This document shows, piece by piece, positions 7,335-16,028 of a stretch of 46,733 bases of DNA (its first letter is position 1; the number at the start of each line of letters is the position of its first letter). The position numbers and the translations under genes are program-made. The stretch is taken from the NCBI GenBank assembly GCA_964625525.1, contig CAZVEE010000021.1, positions 1-46,733 of the forward strand. The letters are read 5' to 3'. The notes beneath the pieces were generated by a model. It worked only from the letters and a program-made list of their open reading frames with translations, ran no database searches and was not told the origin of the DNA. The stretch is from CAZVEE01 sp964625525 (GTDB lineage Bacteria; Pseudomonadota; Alphaproteobacteria; JAJFIK01).

Positions 7335-8648
7335 TCAGGAGGGTGTGTGCGCCAGACGGTGACGCAGGGCCGCCGCATGGGACGGGAAGCCCTCATAATC
7401 TGCCATCACCAGGGCGGGTTTGGCGACACTGTCAAAGCCCGCCTGCGTGATATAGCCGATGGAGCTGCGCTTCATAAAATCATGAATGGTCAGGCAGGAG
7501 GCCGTGCGCGCATGCCCGCCGGTGGGCAGGATGGCATTCACACCCAGGCTGAAATTCCCGATGGTGATGGGCGCGTGCGGCCCCAGGAGGATTTCCCCCG
7601 CATGTTTCAGCTTGCTGAGGACCGCCATGGGTTCAGCCGTCAGGACTTCAAGGTGCTCCGGTGCAAACAGATTGACAAATTCGATGGTCTCGTCCAGTGA
7701 GCGGGTGCGGATCGCCGCCCCATAAGTGGAGAAGACAGAGCGGATGAACCCTTGTCGTTGCTCCGGTAACTGGTCAACCAGATCATCGAGCCGTTCGGCC
7801 ACCGCCGCGATCAGTGCGGCCGAATGCGTTACCAGCAGCGCCGTGGAATCCGGCCCGTGCTCCGCTTCAATAAGGAGGTCGCGCGCCGTAATGTCCGGAT
7901 CGGCCGTTTCGTCACACAGGATCACTGACTCGCTCGGGCCCGCCGGAATACCGGGATTGATCCGGTCCGAGAGCAAACGCTTGGCCGCCGTCACATATTG
8001 ATTGCCCGGGCCCAGAACTTTATCCGCTTTCGGAACACTATCCGTACCAAAGGCCAGTGCCGCGATGGCCTGGGCCCCGCCCACGCGATAGATCTCGTCA
8101 TGGCCCGCCAGCGATGCGGCAAAGACCGTGGCCGCATCCACACCGCCATCCGGCGTGGGCGGGGTCACGATCACCGGGCGCGGCACGCCGGCCACTGCTG
8201 CGGGAATGCCCAGCATCAGCGCCACGGACGGGAACGCCCCTTTACCGCGCGGCACATAAAGCGCCACCGTATCGATGGGGGTGATCTTCTCGCCCGCGAA
8301 GACGCCGGGATGAATTTCCTCGAACCAGAGGCTGTTGGGCAATTGCGCCTCGTGAAACGTGCGAATATTGCGGGCGCAGGCTTCCATGGCCTCTTTCAGC
8401 GCCGGATCGAGCCCGGCAATGGCCGCGTCGCGTTCCGCGTCGGTCAAACGCAGCGGCCGGTCCCCCAAATCAACCTTGTCGAACGCGGCCGTATAGCGGT
8501 AAAGGGCGGGGTCCCCTTCGGCGCGGACACCATCCACAATGGCTTCTACGGCGGGGCGAATGCTGCTGATATCGGTTTCTGATCGGCGCAGAATGCGTTC
8601 AATGGCGGGTGTGACCGCGCCGGTATACTCGATGACGGGAAGATCCAT
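7335..8648 (-). CDS. Histidinol-dehydrogenase (HisD) family protein, divergent active site
   Basis: 437 aa, the family's normal length; start chosen at the ATG at 8648, with AAGGA about 8 bases upstream, rather than an in-frame ATG 42 bases earlier. HisD oxidises L-histidinol to histidine in two NAD-dependent, zinc-dependent steps. Conserved here are GGAQAIAALAFGT, GPGNQYV, IPAGPSE, the catalytic pair E331-H332 (FAPEHL), and zinc-ligand equivalents H264 and H424. Against E. coli/Salmonella HisD, zinc ligand Q259 is E261, zinc ligand D360 is N365 (IGNF), and substrate/catalytic H367 is A372 (VNAILPT). Such changes are seen in HisD-like paralogues acting on other alcohols (HpsN, a sulfopropanediol dehydrogenase, is one known non-histidine member), so a substrate other than histidinol is likely. 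First gene of the four-gene minus-strand run. Confidence 0.85.
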   Translation of the reverse strand: MDLPVIEYTGAVTPAIERILRRSETDISSIRPAVEAIVDGVRAEGDPALYRYTAAFDKVDLGDRPLRLTDAERDAAIAGLDPALKEAMEACARNIRTFHEAQLPNSLWFEEIHPGVFAGEKITPIDTVALYVPRGKGAFPSVALMLGIPAAVAGVPRPVIVTPPTPDGGVDAATVFAASLAGHDEIYRVGGAQAIAALAFGTDSVPKADKVLGPGNQYVTAAKRLLSDRINPGIPAGPSESVILCDETADPDITARDLLIEAEHGPDSTALLVTHSAALIAAVAERLDDLVDQLPEQRQGFIRSVFSTYGAAIRTRSLDETIEFVNLFAPEHLEVLTAEPMAVLSKLKHAGEILLGPHAPITIGNFSLGVNAILPTGGHARTASCLTIHDFMKRSSIGYITQAGFDSVAKPALVMADYEGFPSHAAALRHRLAHTPS

Positions 8649-8772
8649 AATGCGTCCTTGGCGGGTGAAACGGCGCCTCGGTGGGCGCATCAGACCGTAT
8701 AACTAGCATCCGTGACGCGTTCCTCAAGCCGCAAGCGGCCGGAGGGGCGGGCGTCGCGGCGGGAGGCAAGGC
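8649..8772. promoter_or_regulatory. Divergent intergenic region
   Basis: These 124 bases separate the HisD-like operon (minus) from the CoA-transferase gene (plus) and must hold promoters for both. A TATAAC hexamer on the plus strand (8698-8703) could be a -10 element for the CoA-transferase, but no convincing -35 is seen. The CoA-transferase Shine-Dalgarno GGAGG is at 8762-8766. I see no clear operator palindrome. Confidence 0.4.
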
Positions 8773-10014
8773 ATGGCAGTAGGGTCTAAATCAGTCGAAA
8801 CCACCACAACAGGACCCCTCGCGGGTCTTACGGTGCTGGATCTCAGTCGCGTGTTGGCCGGCCCCTGGTGCACGCAGATCCTGGCTGATATGGGCGCCGA
8901 GGTCATCAAGATCGAGCGGCCCGAACGCGGTGACGACACCCGTCATTGGGGCCCGCCTTTTGTGACGCACCAGGACGGCACAAAGGGGGACGCGGCCTAT
9001 TATCACGCCATCAACCGCAACAAGAAATCTGTCTGTCTTGATCTCCATTCTGCCGAGGGGCAGGAGGCGGTGCGTCGTCTGGCCGCCCGCGCCGATATCG
9101 TGGTCGAGAACTTTAAGACCGGCGCGCTTGCCCGTCTTGGCCTTGATGATACGGCGCTGCGCGCGATCAATCCGCGTCTGATCTACTGCTCAATCACCGG
9201 GTTCGGTCATACTGGTCCCTACAAGGATCGTCCGGGCTATGATCTTCTTCTGCAAGCCATGGGCGGTATGATGAGCGTGACGGGTGATCCCGACACCATT
9301 CCCGGTGGTCATCCGACCAAGGTAGGGGTGCCCATTAGCGATCTCACCACAGGTTTGTACGCAACGGTCGCCATTCTTGGCGCGCTTCAACATCGCCACC
9401 GGACCGGCGAGGGACAGCATATCGACTTGGCATTGCTCGACGTGACCATCAGCATGCTGGGTAATCATACCGCAAGCTATCTCTCCGGTGGAGTGGTGCC
9501 ACAGCGCCAAGGCAATGCCCATATGAATGTGGTGCCGTATCAGGACTTTCCCACCGCCGACGGGCATATGATCCTGGCCATCGGTAATGATGGCCAGTTC
9601 GAACGGTTCTGCCGCGTGGCAGGCTGTGAAGATCTCTGGGCAGACGAAACCATGCGCACCAACGAGGGGCGCATTGCCGGTCGTGACCGCCTCATCCCGC
9701 GCATGGCGGAGGCAACCCGTGCGCGCACCACCGCCGCATGGATCGCGCTTTTAGAGGAAAACGGCGTGCCGTGCGGTCCCATCAATACCGTCGCTGACGC
9801 GCTGAATGATCCGCAGACAGAGGCCCGCGGCACACGGGTCCGCTTGCCCCATAGCGGCGCGGGGGAATTAGACCTGGTGGCCAATCCCATCCGCTATGCC
9901 GCCTCGCCCTGTCGCTACACCCACGCCTCGCCCCTGTTGGGCGAGCATACGCAAGAGGTCCTGGACAGCCTTGGTCTTGGGGCCGGGAAACCTCAGGCGC
10001 CGTCCGCGTCCTGA
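8773..10014 (+). CDS. Class III (CaiB/BaiF) CoA-transferase
   Basis: 413 aa, typical for the family. It moves CoA between a carboxylic acid and an acyl-CoA through an aspartyl anhydride/thioester. Seen in the sequence: N-terminal LDLSRVLAGPW, DMGAEVIKIE, VVENFKTG, and the catalytic Asp in GYDLLLQAMGG (D157, equivalent to D169 of formyl-CoA transferase). The acid substrate cannot be assigned; dicarboxylic acids (succinate/glutarate types) are common for relatives of this length. GGAGG sits 6 bases before the ATG. The gene stands alone on the plus strand and its last 22 bases overlap the 3' end of the converging acyl-CoA ligase gene. Confidence 0.93.
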   Translation: MAVGSKSVETTTTGPLAGLTVLDLSRVLAGPWCTQILADMGAEVIKIERPERGDDTRHWGPPFVTHQDGTKGDAAYYHAINRNKKSVCLDLHSAEGQEAVRRLAARADIVVENFKTGALARLGLDDTALRAINPRLIYCSITGFGHTGPYKDRPGYDLLLQAMGGMMSVTGDPDTIPGGHPTKVGVPISDLTTGLYATVAILGALQHRHRTGEGQHIDLALLDVTISMLGNHTASYLSGGVVPQRQGNAHMNVVPYQDFPTADGHMILAIGNDGQFERFCRVAGCEDLWADETMRTNEGRIAGRDRLIPRMAEATRARTTAAWIALLEENGVPCGPINTVADALNDPQTEARGTRVRLPHSGAGELDLVANPIRYAASPCRYTHASPLLGEHTQEVLDSLGLGAGKPQAPSAS

Positions 10015-11567
10015 GTGCTCCAGAATGGGGCCCGCAATTCCCGCTTCAACGCCTTGCCCGAGCCGGTGCGCGGGATTTCCTCGATGAAGGAAATGGAGCG
10101 GGGGACTTTATAACCGGCCATATGCTCGCGCGCATGAGCCTGGATCTGCTCGGCGCCGAGGCCACTGCCCGGGCGGACCACCACAACCGCGTGCACTGCC
10201 TCGCCCCATTCCTCATCCGGAATACCGAATACGGCCACATCCATGATATCGGGGTGGTGTTCCAGCACGTCTTCAATCTCTGCCGGGTAGATGTTCACGC
10301 CCCCGGAAATGATCATGTCCTTCTTCCGGTCACAGATGTAAATGAAGCCCTCTTCGTCGAAATAGGCGATGTCCCCCACCGTGTGCAGATCATCGCGGTG
10401 TTCCTCTTGGAATTTTTCTTCCGCCTTGTAATAGGTTTCGAATGTACTGGAGCTGCGCACGAACAATTCGCCCGGCGTATGCGGCGTGGTGATTTCCTGG
10501 CCCTGCTCGTCGAACAAGACAATATCCACCCCCGGTGCCGGCCGTCCGCAGGAGCCGGGCTTGGTGAGCTGGAACTCTGGGCGCAGCAGCGTGTTGACGC
10601 CCAACTCGGTGGAGCCATACACCTCGTACAGGGAGTTTGTCGGGAAGCGCGACAGATAGAGCTTTTTCAGTGCGAACGACCAAGGTGCCGCATTGGCAAT
10701 CATGATCCGCATGCTGCTGACATCATATTTGAAGAAACTGGCGTCGGCGAGCTGGCAGATCCGGCGAATGGGGGTCGGCGCGGCGAAGGTGCTCGTGACC
10801 TTATGTGCATCCACCAGCCGCAGCCAGTCTTCGGCATCGAATTTGCGCTGGATCACCGCCGTATTGCCCAGCATATGCGAGATTGCCAGAAACCCGCCGG
10901 GTCCGGAATGATATAGTGGTCCAGTGGTCAGATACACATCGTCATTGGTATAGCCGATATCCATGATCAGGGCCCCCAGCGCCGTGGGGTCACCCACACG
11001 CGGGCGCACGGCGCCTTTCGGTTTGCCGGTGGTGCCGGAGGTGTAGATCATGGTCGCACCGCGCTCTTCCGGCGGGGCTTCGGCTTCGGGCGGGGTCGTC
11101 GGTGCGGCGGCCAGCGCCGCGTCCGCGCTCACCATGCTCGCGCCTGCCGGCCCGTCATAGACGAGGATCGCTTTAACTTTCGGTGTCCGCGGGCGGATGG
11201 TCTCGAACAGCGAGGCCAACTCCGCGTCCACAAAGACCAGTTCCGTATCCGAGTTGTCCACCACATAGGCCGCTTCATCCGGTGTCAGCCGATAATTCAG
11301 CGGCACCGAGACCGCCCCGATTTTGCGTGCGGCGTGACCAAAGGCAACAATCCAGGCGGAATTGTAGCCGCAGCACATGATCTTGGTCCCATGGCGGGCA
11401 CCATGGGCGCGCAGGACATGGCCCAGTCGATTGGCGTTGGCTTCCAGGTCGGCAAAGCGCCAGGTCAGGACCTGCCCATCCGGACGATCATCAATAATGG
11501 CCGCTTTCGGTCCCATCGCGGCAGCTAGCAAAGTCAGTGGATCGGCATTGGCGTCCGGTTCGGTCAT
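9993..11567 (-). CDS. AMP-forming acyl-CoA ligase
   Basis: 524 aa; start at the ATG at 11567, with a strong GGGAGG 6 bases upstream, not the longer frame open to 11645. It activates a carboxylic acid to acyl-AMP and then acyl-CoA in the cytoplasm. Motifs: MIYTSGTTGKPKG (173-185, phosphate loop), YEVYGSTELG, GDIAYFDEEGFIYICDR, the hinge/A8 region with ISGGVNIYPAEIE, and the C-terminal catalytic Lys in GSGKALKRE. Chain-length specificity is not readable; the family includes medium- and long-chain fatty acid ligases. Last gene of the RND/carboxylase/hydrolase run, 88 bases after the epoxide hydrolase. Its product could feed the upstream acyl-CoA carboxylase (inference). Confidence 0.94.
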   Translation of the reverse strand: MTEPDANADPLTLLAAAMGPKAAIIDDRPDGQVLTWRFADLEANANRLGHVLRAHGARHGTKIMCCGYNSAWIVAFGHAARKIGAVSVPLNYRLTPDEAAYVVDNSDTELVFVDAELASLFETIRPRTPKVKAILVYDGPAGASMVSADAALAAAPTTPPEAEAPPEERGATMIYTSGTTGKPKGAVRPRVGDPTALGALIMDIGYTNDDVYLTTGPLYHSGPGGFLAISHMLGNTAVIQRKFDAEDWLRLVDAHKVTSTFAAPTPIRRICQLADASFFKYDVSSMRIMIANAAPWSFALKKLYLSRFPTNSLYEVYGSTELGVNTLLRPEFQLTKPGSCGRPAPGVDIVLFDEQGQEITTPHTPGELFVRSSSTFETYYKAEEKFQEEHRDDLHTVGDIAYFDEEGFIYICDRKKDMIISGGVNIYPAEIEDVLEHHPDIMDVAVFGIPDEEWGEAVHAVVVVRPGSGLGAEQIQAHAREHMAGYKVPRSISFIEEIPRTGSGKALKRELRAPFWSTQDADGA

Positions 11568-11655
11568 AAAATCCTCCCTGATGTGATTATGGACTCTCTT
11601 TCTCGTCAGTGTTGCGCCCTTCTTGGGGGGCGTCAATGCATACACGGCGCCGGGG

Positions 11656-12633
11656 TCATAGGCCCTTCAGCCAGTCGAGCAGTTTCTGCGTCACCGCGTC
11701 GGGGCGCTCCTGCTGGGTCCAGTGGCCGCAATCCTCCAGCAACACCGTATCGCGCAGATCCGGCACGCTCGCGCGCATGGGCGCCAGAGGGTCCACGCCC
11801 GGCACCATGCGCAAGACCAGATCCCGGGTGCCGCCAATGTAAAGGGCCGGCTGGGAGATCAGCCGTTCCCGGAACGGACTGAGGAAGGCATGGTCGCGTC
11901 GGTGATTGCGATACCGGTTCAATGGCCCGCGAAAGCCGGACTGGACAAACTCGCCCGTGTAGTAGTCAAGATCTGCCGGCGTCAGCCAAGCGGGAAACGG
12001 ATCAGGATCGGGCAGACGGTCGAGCAGCCGTGCCCCATGGGGCTTATCCTTGGGCCAGGTACCGTCCGGTGCATCGCCGCTAATGGCATAGAGAAATTTG
12101 CGCAAAGCCATGCGCGGATCGGCTTCCAGCTCCGCTTCCGCGACACCTTCGTCTTGGAAATAGACCTGATAGAAGAAGCGCCCCTTTTGCGTGAACAGCG
12201 CATCAACGATGTCGATGAACGAGGTAGACCCGGCTGGCGTGTAGGGTACGGATAATCCGGCAACGGCGCGAATTGTGCCTGGATAGAGCAGGGCCGTGTT
12301 CCACACAATGGGCGCCCCCCAGTCGTGGCCGATCAGAATGGCTTCGCCCCCGCCCAGCGCATCGGCCAGGCCCGCAATGTCCGCGGTGAGTGTCTCCATG
12401 TCATAGGCCTCGACCGGGTGGGGCTTGTCGCTACCGCCATAGCCACGCACGTCGATGGCCACGGCCCGGAAGCCGGCCTCGGCAATAGGGCCGATCTGAT
12501 GGCGCCAGGAATACCAGGACTCCGGAAACCCGTGCACCATGAGCACCAGCGGCCCTGTCCCGGCACTTGCGGCGCGAATGCGGATACCGTTGGTTTCGAC
12601 CAGGATGAAGTCAGGCTGCATAGGGCTCACCAT
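11656..12633 (-). CDS. Alpha/beta hydrolase, epoxide hydrolase type
   Basis: 325 aa, soluble epoxide-hydrolase family. The oxyanion motif HGFPESW (34-40), nucleophile D104 in HDWGA, acid D271 (GTRDL) and base H304 (CGHW) make a complete triad. The two lid tyrosines that polarise the epoxide are visible in FYQVYFQ (around Y155/Y158) and NRYRN (Y241), with the family's GFRGPLN stretch before the second. This makes an epoxide hydrolase more likely than an esterase or haloalkane dehalogenase. The ATG at 12633 overlaps the carboxylase stop by 7 bases, so the two are probably translationally coupled; a second in-frame ATG at 12621 is an alternative start. Epoxide substrates could arise from monooxygenase action on lipids or terpenes (inference). 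Confidence 0.93.
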   Translation of the reverse strand: MVSPMQPDFILVETNGIRIRAASAGTGPLVLMVHGFPESWYSWRHQIGPIAEAGFRAVAIDVRGYGGSDKPHPVEAYDMETLTADIAGLADALGGGEAILIGHDWGAPIVWNTALLYPGTIRAVAGLSVPYTPAGSTSFIDIVDALFTQKGRFFYQVYFQDEGVAEAELEADPRMALRKFLYAISGDAPDGTWPKDKPHGARLLDRLPDPDPFPAWLTPADLDYYTGEFVQSGFRGPLNRYRNHRRDHAFLSPFRERLISQPALYIGGTRDLVLRMVPGVDPLAPMRASVPDLRDTVLLEDCGHWTQQERPDAVTQKLLDWLKGL

Positions 12634-15600
12634 GTATCGATGAAGGGGCGTTTCTTTCCGGTGCGGGGCGGGACAGAGGGCACACTGCGCAGGCCTCGCA
12701 GCACCCAGGCGCGGGTTTCCATGGGATCGATGACCGCGTCGATCTCCAGATAGCTTGCCATATTGGTGGCTTTGCCGATCTCGTAATGGCGCGCCACCAG
12801 CTGTTCAAACAGCGCCTGTTGGGCCGCCGCATCGCCCGCCTCCTCCAGTTCCCGGCGATAGCCGAGCCGCACGGCGCCTTCCAGGCCCATGCCGCCGAAT
12901 TCGCCGCTCGGCCAGGCAATGGTGAACACGCTTTCATGGAACCCGCCACCGGTCATGGTTTGCGCGCCCAGGCCATACCCCTTGCGCAGGACAATCGCGA
13001 AAATGGGAATGGTCACACTCGCCGCCGTTACGAACAGCCGCGCCGCGTGGCGCACGAGGGCTGTTTTCTCCGCGTCCGGACCGACCATGATGCCCGGCGT
13101 ATCGCACAGCGACACGACCGGCAGGTCAAAGGCGTCGCACAGTTGCAGGAATCGCGCGGCCTTATCAGCACCGTCGCTGTCAATGGCCCCGGCCAAATGC
13201 TGCGGATTGTTCGCCATCAGGCCGAAGGGGCGGCCCTCGATGCGGATCAGTGCCGTGATCATCCCGACCGCGAAATGGGGCCGCAGTTCCAGCACCGAGC
13301 CCTCATCGGCCAGGGTCGTGATCAGTGTTCGAATGTCGTAAACCCGCAGGCGGTTTTCCGGAATGGCATGACGTAACAGCCTCTGGTCTGCACACGTCCA
13401 ATCCGCGATGGGGCCTTGGAAATAGCTAAGAGCCTGCTTGGCCGTGGCGACGGCGTCCGCCTCGTCTGCGACCGCTACATCGACCACGCCGTTGCGGGTC
13501 TGCATGTCAATGGGGCCGACCTCCTCGGGCCGGAATACGCCCAGGCCCCCGCCTTCGATCATGGCCGGCCCGCCCATGCCGATGGTGCTGTTCTGTGTGG
13601 CAATGGCGATGTCGGAACAGCCGAAGAGGGCTGCGTTACCGGCAAAACAGCGCCCCGAGGCAATGGCGATGCGTGGTGCGAGGCCGCTCAGGCGGGCATA
13701 GCTCGCAAAGCTCGGAACGTCGAGCCCCGCCACCGTATTGGCGTCCGTGTCGCCGGGCCGCCCGCCGCCGCCTTCGGTGAAGAACACCACGGGTGCACGC
13801 CAGTCTTCGGCGAGATGCAAAAGCCGGTCGGTCTTTTTGTGGTTGAAATAGCCTTGCGTGCCCGCCAGCACGGTATAGTCATAAGACAGCACCATGGCCC
13901 GCGCCACATCATCGCTAAACTGAGCACCATTGATGCGGCCAAAGCCGCCGATGAGGCCATCGGCGGGCGTGCGTTCAATCAGGTCCTGCACATCGCGTCG
14001 GCGCCGTTGGGCCGCCACGGCGAGGGCGCCGTATTCGATGAAACTGCCCGGGTCACACAGATCGGCGATGTTTTCGCGGGCCGTGCGCCCGCCGGTCTTG
14101 CGCCGTTTGGCCACGGCCTCCGCTCGGGTCTCATCCAGGCCATAGGCATGGCGCTCGCGCACATGGGCAAGGTCGGCGCGGATGTGATCGGGGTCGAGGT
14201 GCTGGGTCTGTGCCGCCGTGTCAGGGGCAACGTCCGCCGCCTCAATGAACGCCAGCGGCGCGCCTTCCTCTATGGTGGCGCCCGGCACGGCAATCAGAGA
14301 GCGGATGATCCCGCTCACCGGAGCGGTGATCACATGCTCCATCTTCATGGCTTCCAGGATCGCCAGCGGTTCGCCCGCGCGCACGGTTGCGCCGGTATCC
14401 ACGTCGAAACTGGCCAGGGTCCCCTGCATCGGGGCCCGCACGGCCTCGGTGCCGGCGGGTGCGGCCACCGCTTGTGGCATGTCCGACTGCGGGGCGGGGG
14501 AGGTCTGAAAGAAGCCGTCCATCCCGGCCAGGGTCGCCGCTGCGCTGATCAAGCCCGCAGCCTCTTCCTCGATGAAACGAGTGTGCACGTCATATCCGCC
14601 GAAGGCGGGGTGGGCGAGGACGGCGCGCAGCAGCGGCACGGTCGTTTCCACTCCCGCGATACGGGTTTCGCTTAAGGCCCGCGCGGCCCGCGCCACCGCA
14701 TCGGCAAAATCGGGGGAGGGGCTGTGAGTAATGATCTTCGCCAGCAGCGGATCAAACCCTGGATGAGTCGTATACCCCGTATAACCATGCCCATCGACAC
14801 GCACGCCGGGGCCATTGGGCAGGTCATAGGCACTCACCGTCCCGCCCTTAGGCCGGGCGGTTCCGGTGGCGTCCAGCACTTCGGTGTTGATCCGTGCCTG
14901 AATGGCAAAGCCGCTCGGAACCGGACTGTGGCTCAGGCCCAGATCCTCCAGCGACGCCCCACCGGCCAGCGCAATCTGCGCCTTCACCAGATCAACGCCG
15001 GTGACCGCTTCGGTGACGGTGTGTTCCACTTGCAGGCGCGGATTGGCCTCGATAAAGGCGAACCGATCCGCACCCGTCCCATCGCGCCATACCAGGAACT
15101 CGATGGTGCCCGCGCCGCGATAGGCTCCGGCCCGCGCCAAGGTCAGTGCAGCCGTATACAGAGCATCCCGTATCGCAGGATCAAGAAATGGCGCCGGCGC
15201 AATCTCCAAGAGCTTCTGATTGCGCCGTTGCAGCGAGCAATCCCGCTCGCCCAGATGCACCACGGTCGCGCCGTCGCCCAGGATCTGCACTTCCACATGG
15301 CGCGCCCGGGCGAGAAACGCTTCGGCATAGACCGCGCCATTGCCAAAGGCCGCCTGAGCCTCGGACTGACAGCGCGCATAAGCCGCGTCCAGGTCGCCCC
15401 GGTCGCGCACCCGGCGCATGCCGCGCCCGCCGCCACCCGCGACCGCCTTCAGCATAATGTCGCCGCCGCCGGCCGCGCTATCAAAGAACGCCGCGATCTC
15501 CGCCAGGCTCGCCGTCCCGTCCGTCCCCGGAATGAGTGGCACACCCAGCTCAGCTGCAAGGCTTCGCGCCGCCGCCTTGTCACCGAGCAGCGCCAGCGTC

Positions 15601-15950
15601 TCCGGCGCCGGGCCCACAAAGGTCACTCCGGCCTGGACGCAGGCGGCCGCGAAACCGGCATTCTCGCTGACAAAGCCATAGCCCGGATGGATGGCGCCCG
15701 CGCTTTCGGCCACGGCGGTGGCGATGAGCGTGTCAGTGTTCAGATAGGCGCTTGCGCCGGCGCCGGGCAGGATCACGCACTCATCAGCGGCACGCACATG
15801 CAGGCAGCGGGCGTCATCTTCAGGCGCCACGGCCACGGTGGCGAGCCCCATTTCTGCGGCAGCCCTGAGAATGCGAATGGCAATCTCGCCGCGATTGGCA
15901 ACGAGCAGACGATCAAACGGCAACGGAAAAGCGGGGGCATGCGAAGCCAT
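12627..15950 (-). CDS. Single-chain biotin-dependent acyl-CoA carboxylase (BC-BCCP-CT)
   Basis: All parts of an acyl-CoA carboxylase in one chain of ~1107 aa. Counting from the ATG at 15950: biotin carboxylase ~12-465 (LLVANRGEIAIRI, KAVAGGGGRGMR ATP loop, EANPRLQVEHTVTE); biotinyl carrier ~505-575 with the biotin Lys in EAMKMEH (K536); carboxyltransferase from ~590 with N- and C-halves fused. This architecture matches single-chain long-chain acyl-CoA carboxylases (LCC, known from Mycobacterium avium paratuberculosis and some proteobacteria) rather than multi-subunit AccABCD or PccAB. Predicted activity: ATP-dependent alpha-carboxylation of acyl-CoAs, chain length unknown. GGAGGA lies about 12 bases before the chosen ATG; an in-frame ATG at 16013 would add 21 Ala/Gly/Arg-rich residues. 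Lies 78 bases after the RND pump gene. Confidence 0.93.
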   Translation of the reverse strand: MASHAPAFPLPFDRLLVANRGEIAIRILRAAAEMGLATVAVAPEDDARCLHVRAADECVILPGAGASAYLNTDTLIATAVAESAGAIHPGYGFVSENAGFAAACVQAGVTFVGPAPETLALLGDKAAARSLAAELGVPLIPGTDGTASLAEIAAFFDSAAGGGDIMLKAVAGGGGRGMRRVRDRGDLDAAYARCQSEAQAAFGNGAVYAEAFLARARHVEVQILGDGATVVHLGERDCSLQRRNQKLLEIAPAPFLDPAIRDALYTAALTLARAGAYRGAGTIEFLVWRDGTGADRFAFIEANPRLQVEHTVTEAVTGVDLVKAQIALAGGASLEDLGLSHSPVPSGFAIQARINTEVLDATGTARPKGGTVSAYDLPNGPGVRVDGHGYTGYTTHPGFDPLLAKIITHSPSPDFADAVARAARALSETRIAGVETTVPLLRAVLAHPAFGGYDVHTRFIEEEAAGLISAAATLAGMDGFFQTSPAPQSDMPQAVAAPAGTEAVRAPMQGTLASFDVDTGATVRAGEPLAILEAMKMEHVITAPVSGIIRSLIAVPGATIEEGAPLAFIEAADVAPDTAAQTQHLDPDHIRADLAHVRERHAYGLDETRAEAVAKRRKTGGRTARENIADLCDPGSFIEYGALAVAAQRRRRDVQDLIERTPADGLIGGFGRINGAQFSDDVARAMVLSYDYTVLAGTQGYFNHKKTDRLLHLAEDWRAPVVFFTEGGGGRPGDTDANTVAGLDVPSFASYARLSGLAPRIAIASGRCFAGNAALFGCSDIAIATQNSTIGMGGPAMIEGGGLGVFRPEEVGPIDMQTRNGVVDVAVADEADAVATAKQALSYFQGPIADWTCADQRLLRHAIPENRLRVYDIRTLITTLADEGSVLELRPHFAVGMITALIRIEGRPFGLMANNPQHLAGAIDSDGADKAARFLQLCDAFDLPVVSLCDTPGIMVGPDAEKTALVRHAARLFVTAASVTIPIFAIVLRKGYGLGAQTMTGGGFHESVFTIAWPSGEFGGMGLEGAVRLGYRRELEEAGDAAAQQALFEQLVARHYEIGKATNMASYLEIDAVIDPMETRAWVLRGLRSVPSVPPRTGKKRPFIDTW

Positions 15951-16028
15951 GGGTCGAGCGGTCCTCCGGGCGGCAGGTGTTGGACTTTTGCCACCCATTG
16001 TTCCAGAGCCCATCGCCCTATGCGAGCC

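Noticed and set aside
5367..8648. A standard histidine-biosynthesis hisB-hisD pair
   Set aside because: The fusion has a different HAD class and two degenerate IGPD units, and the HisD homologue lacks residues expected for histidinol oxidation. No other his genes are nearby.
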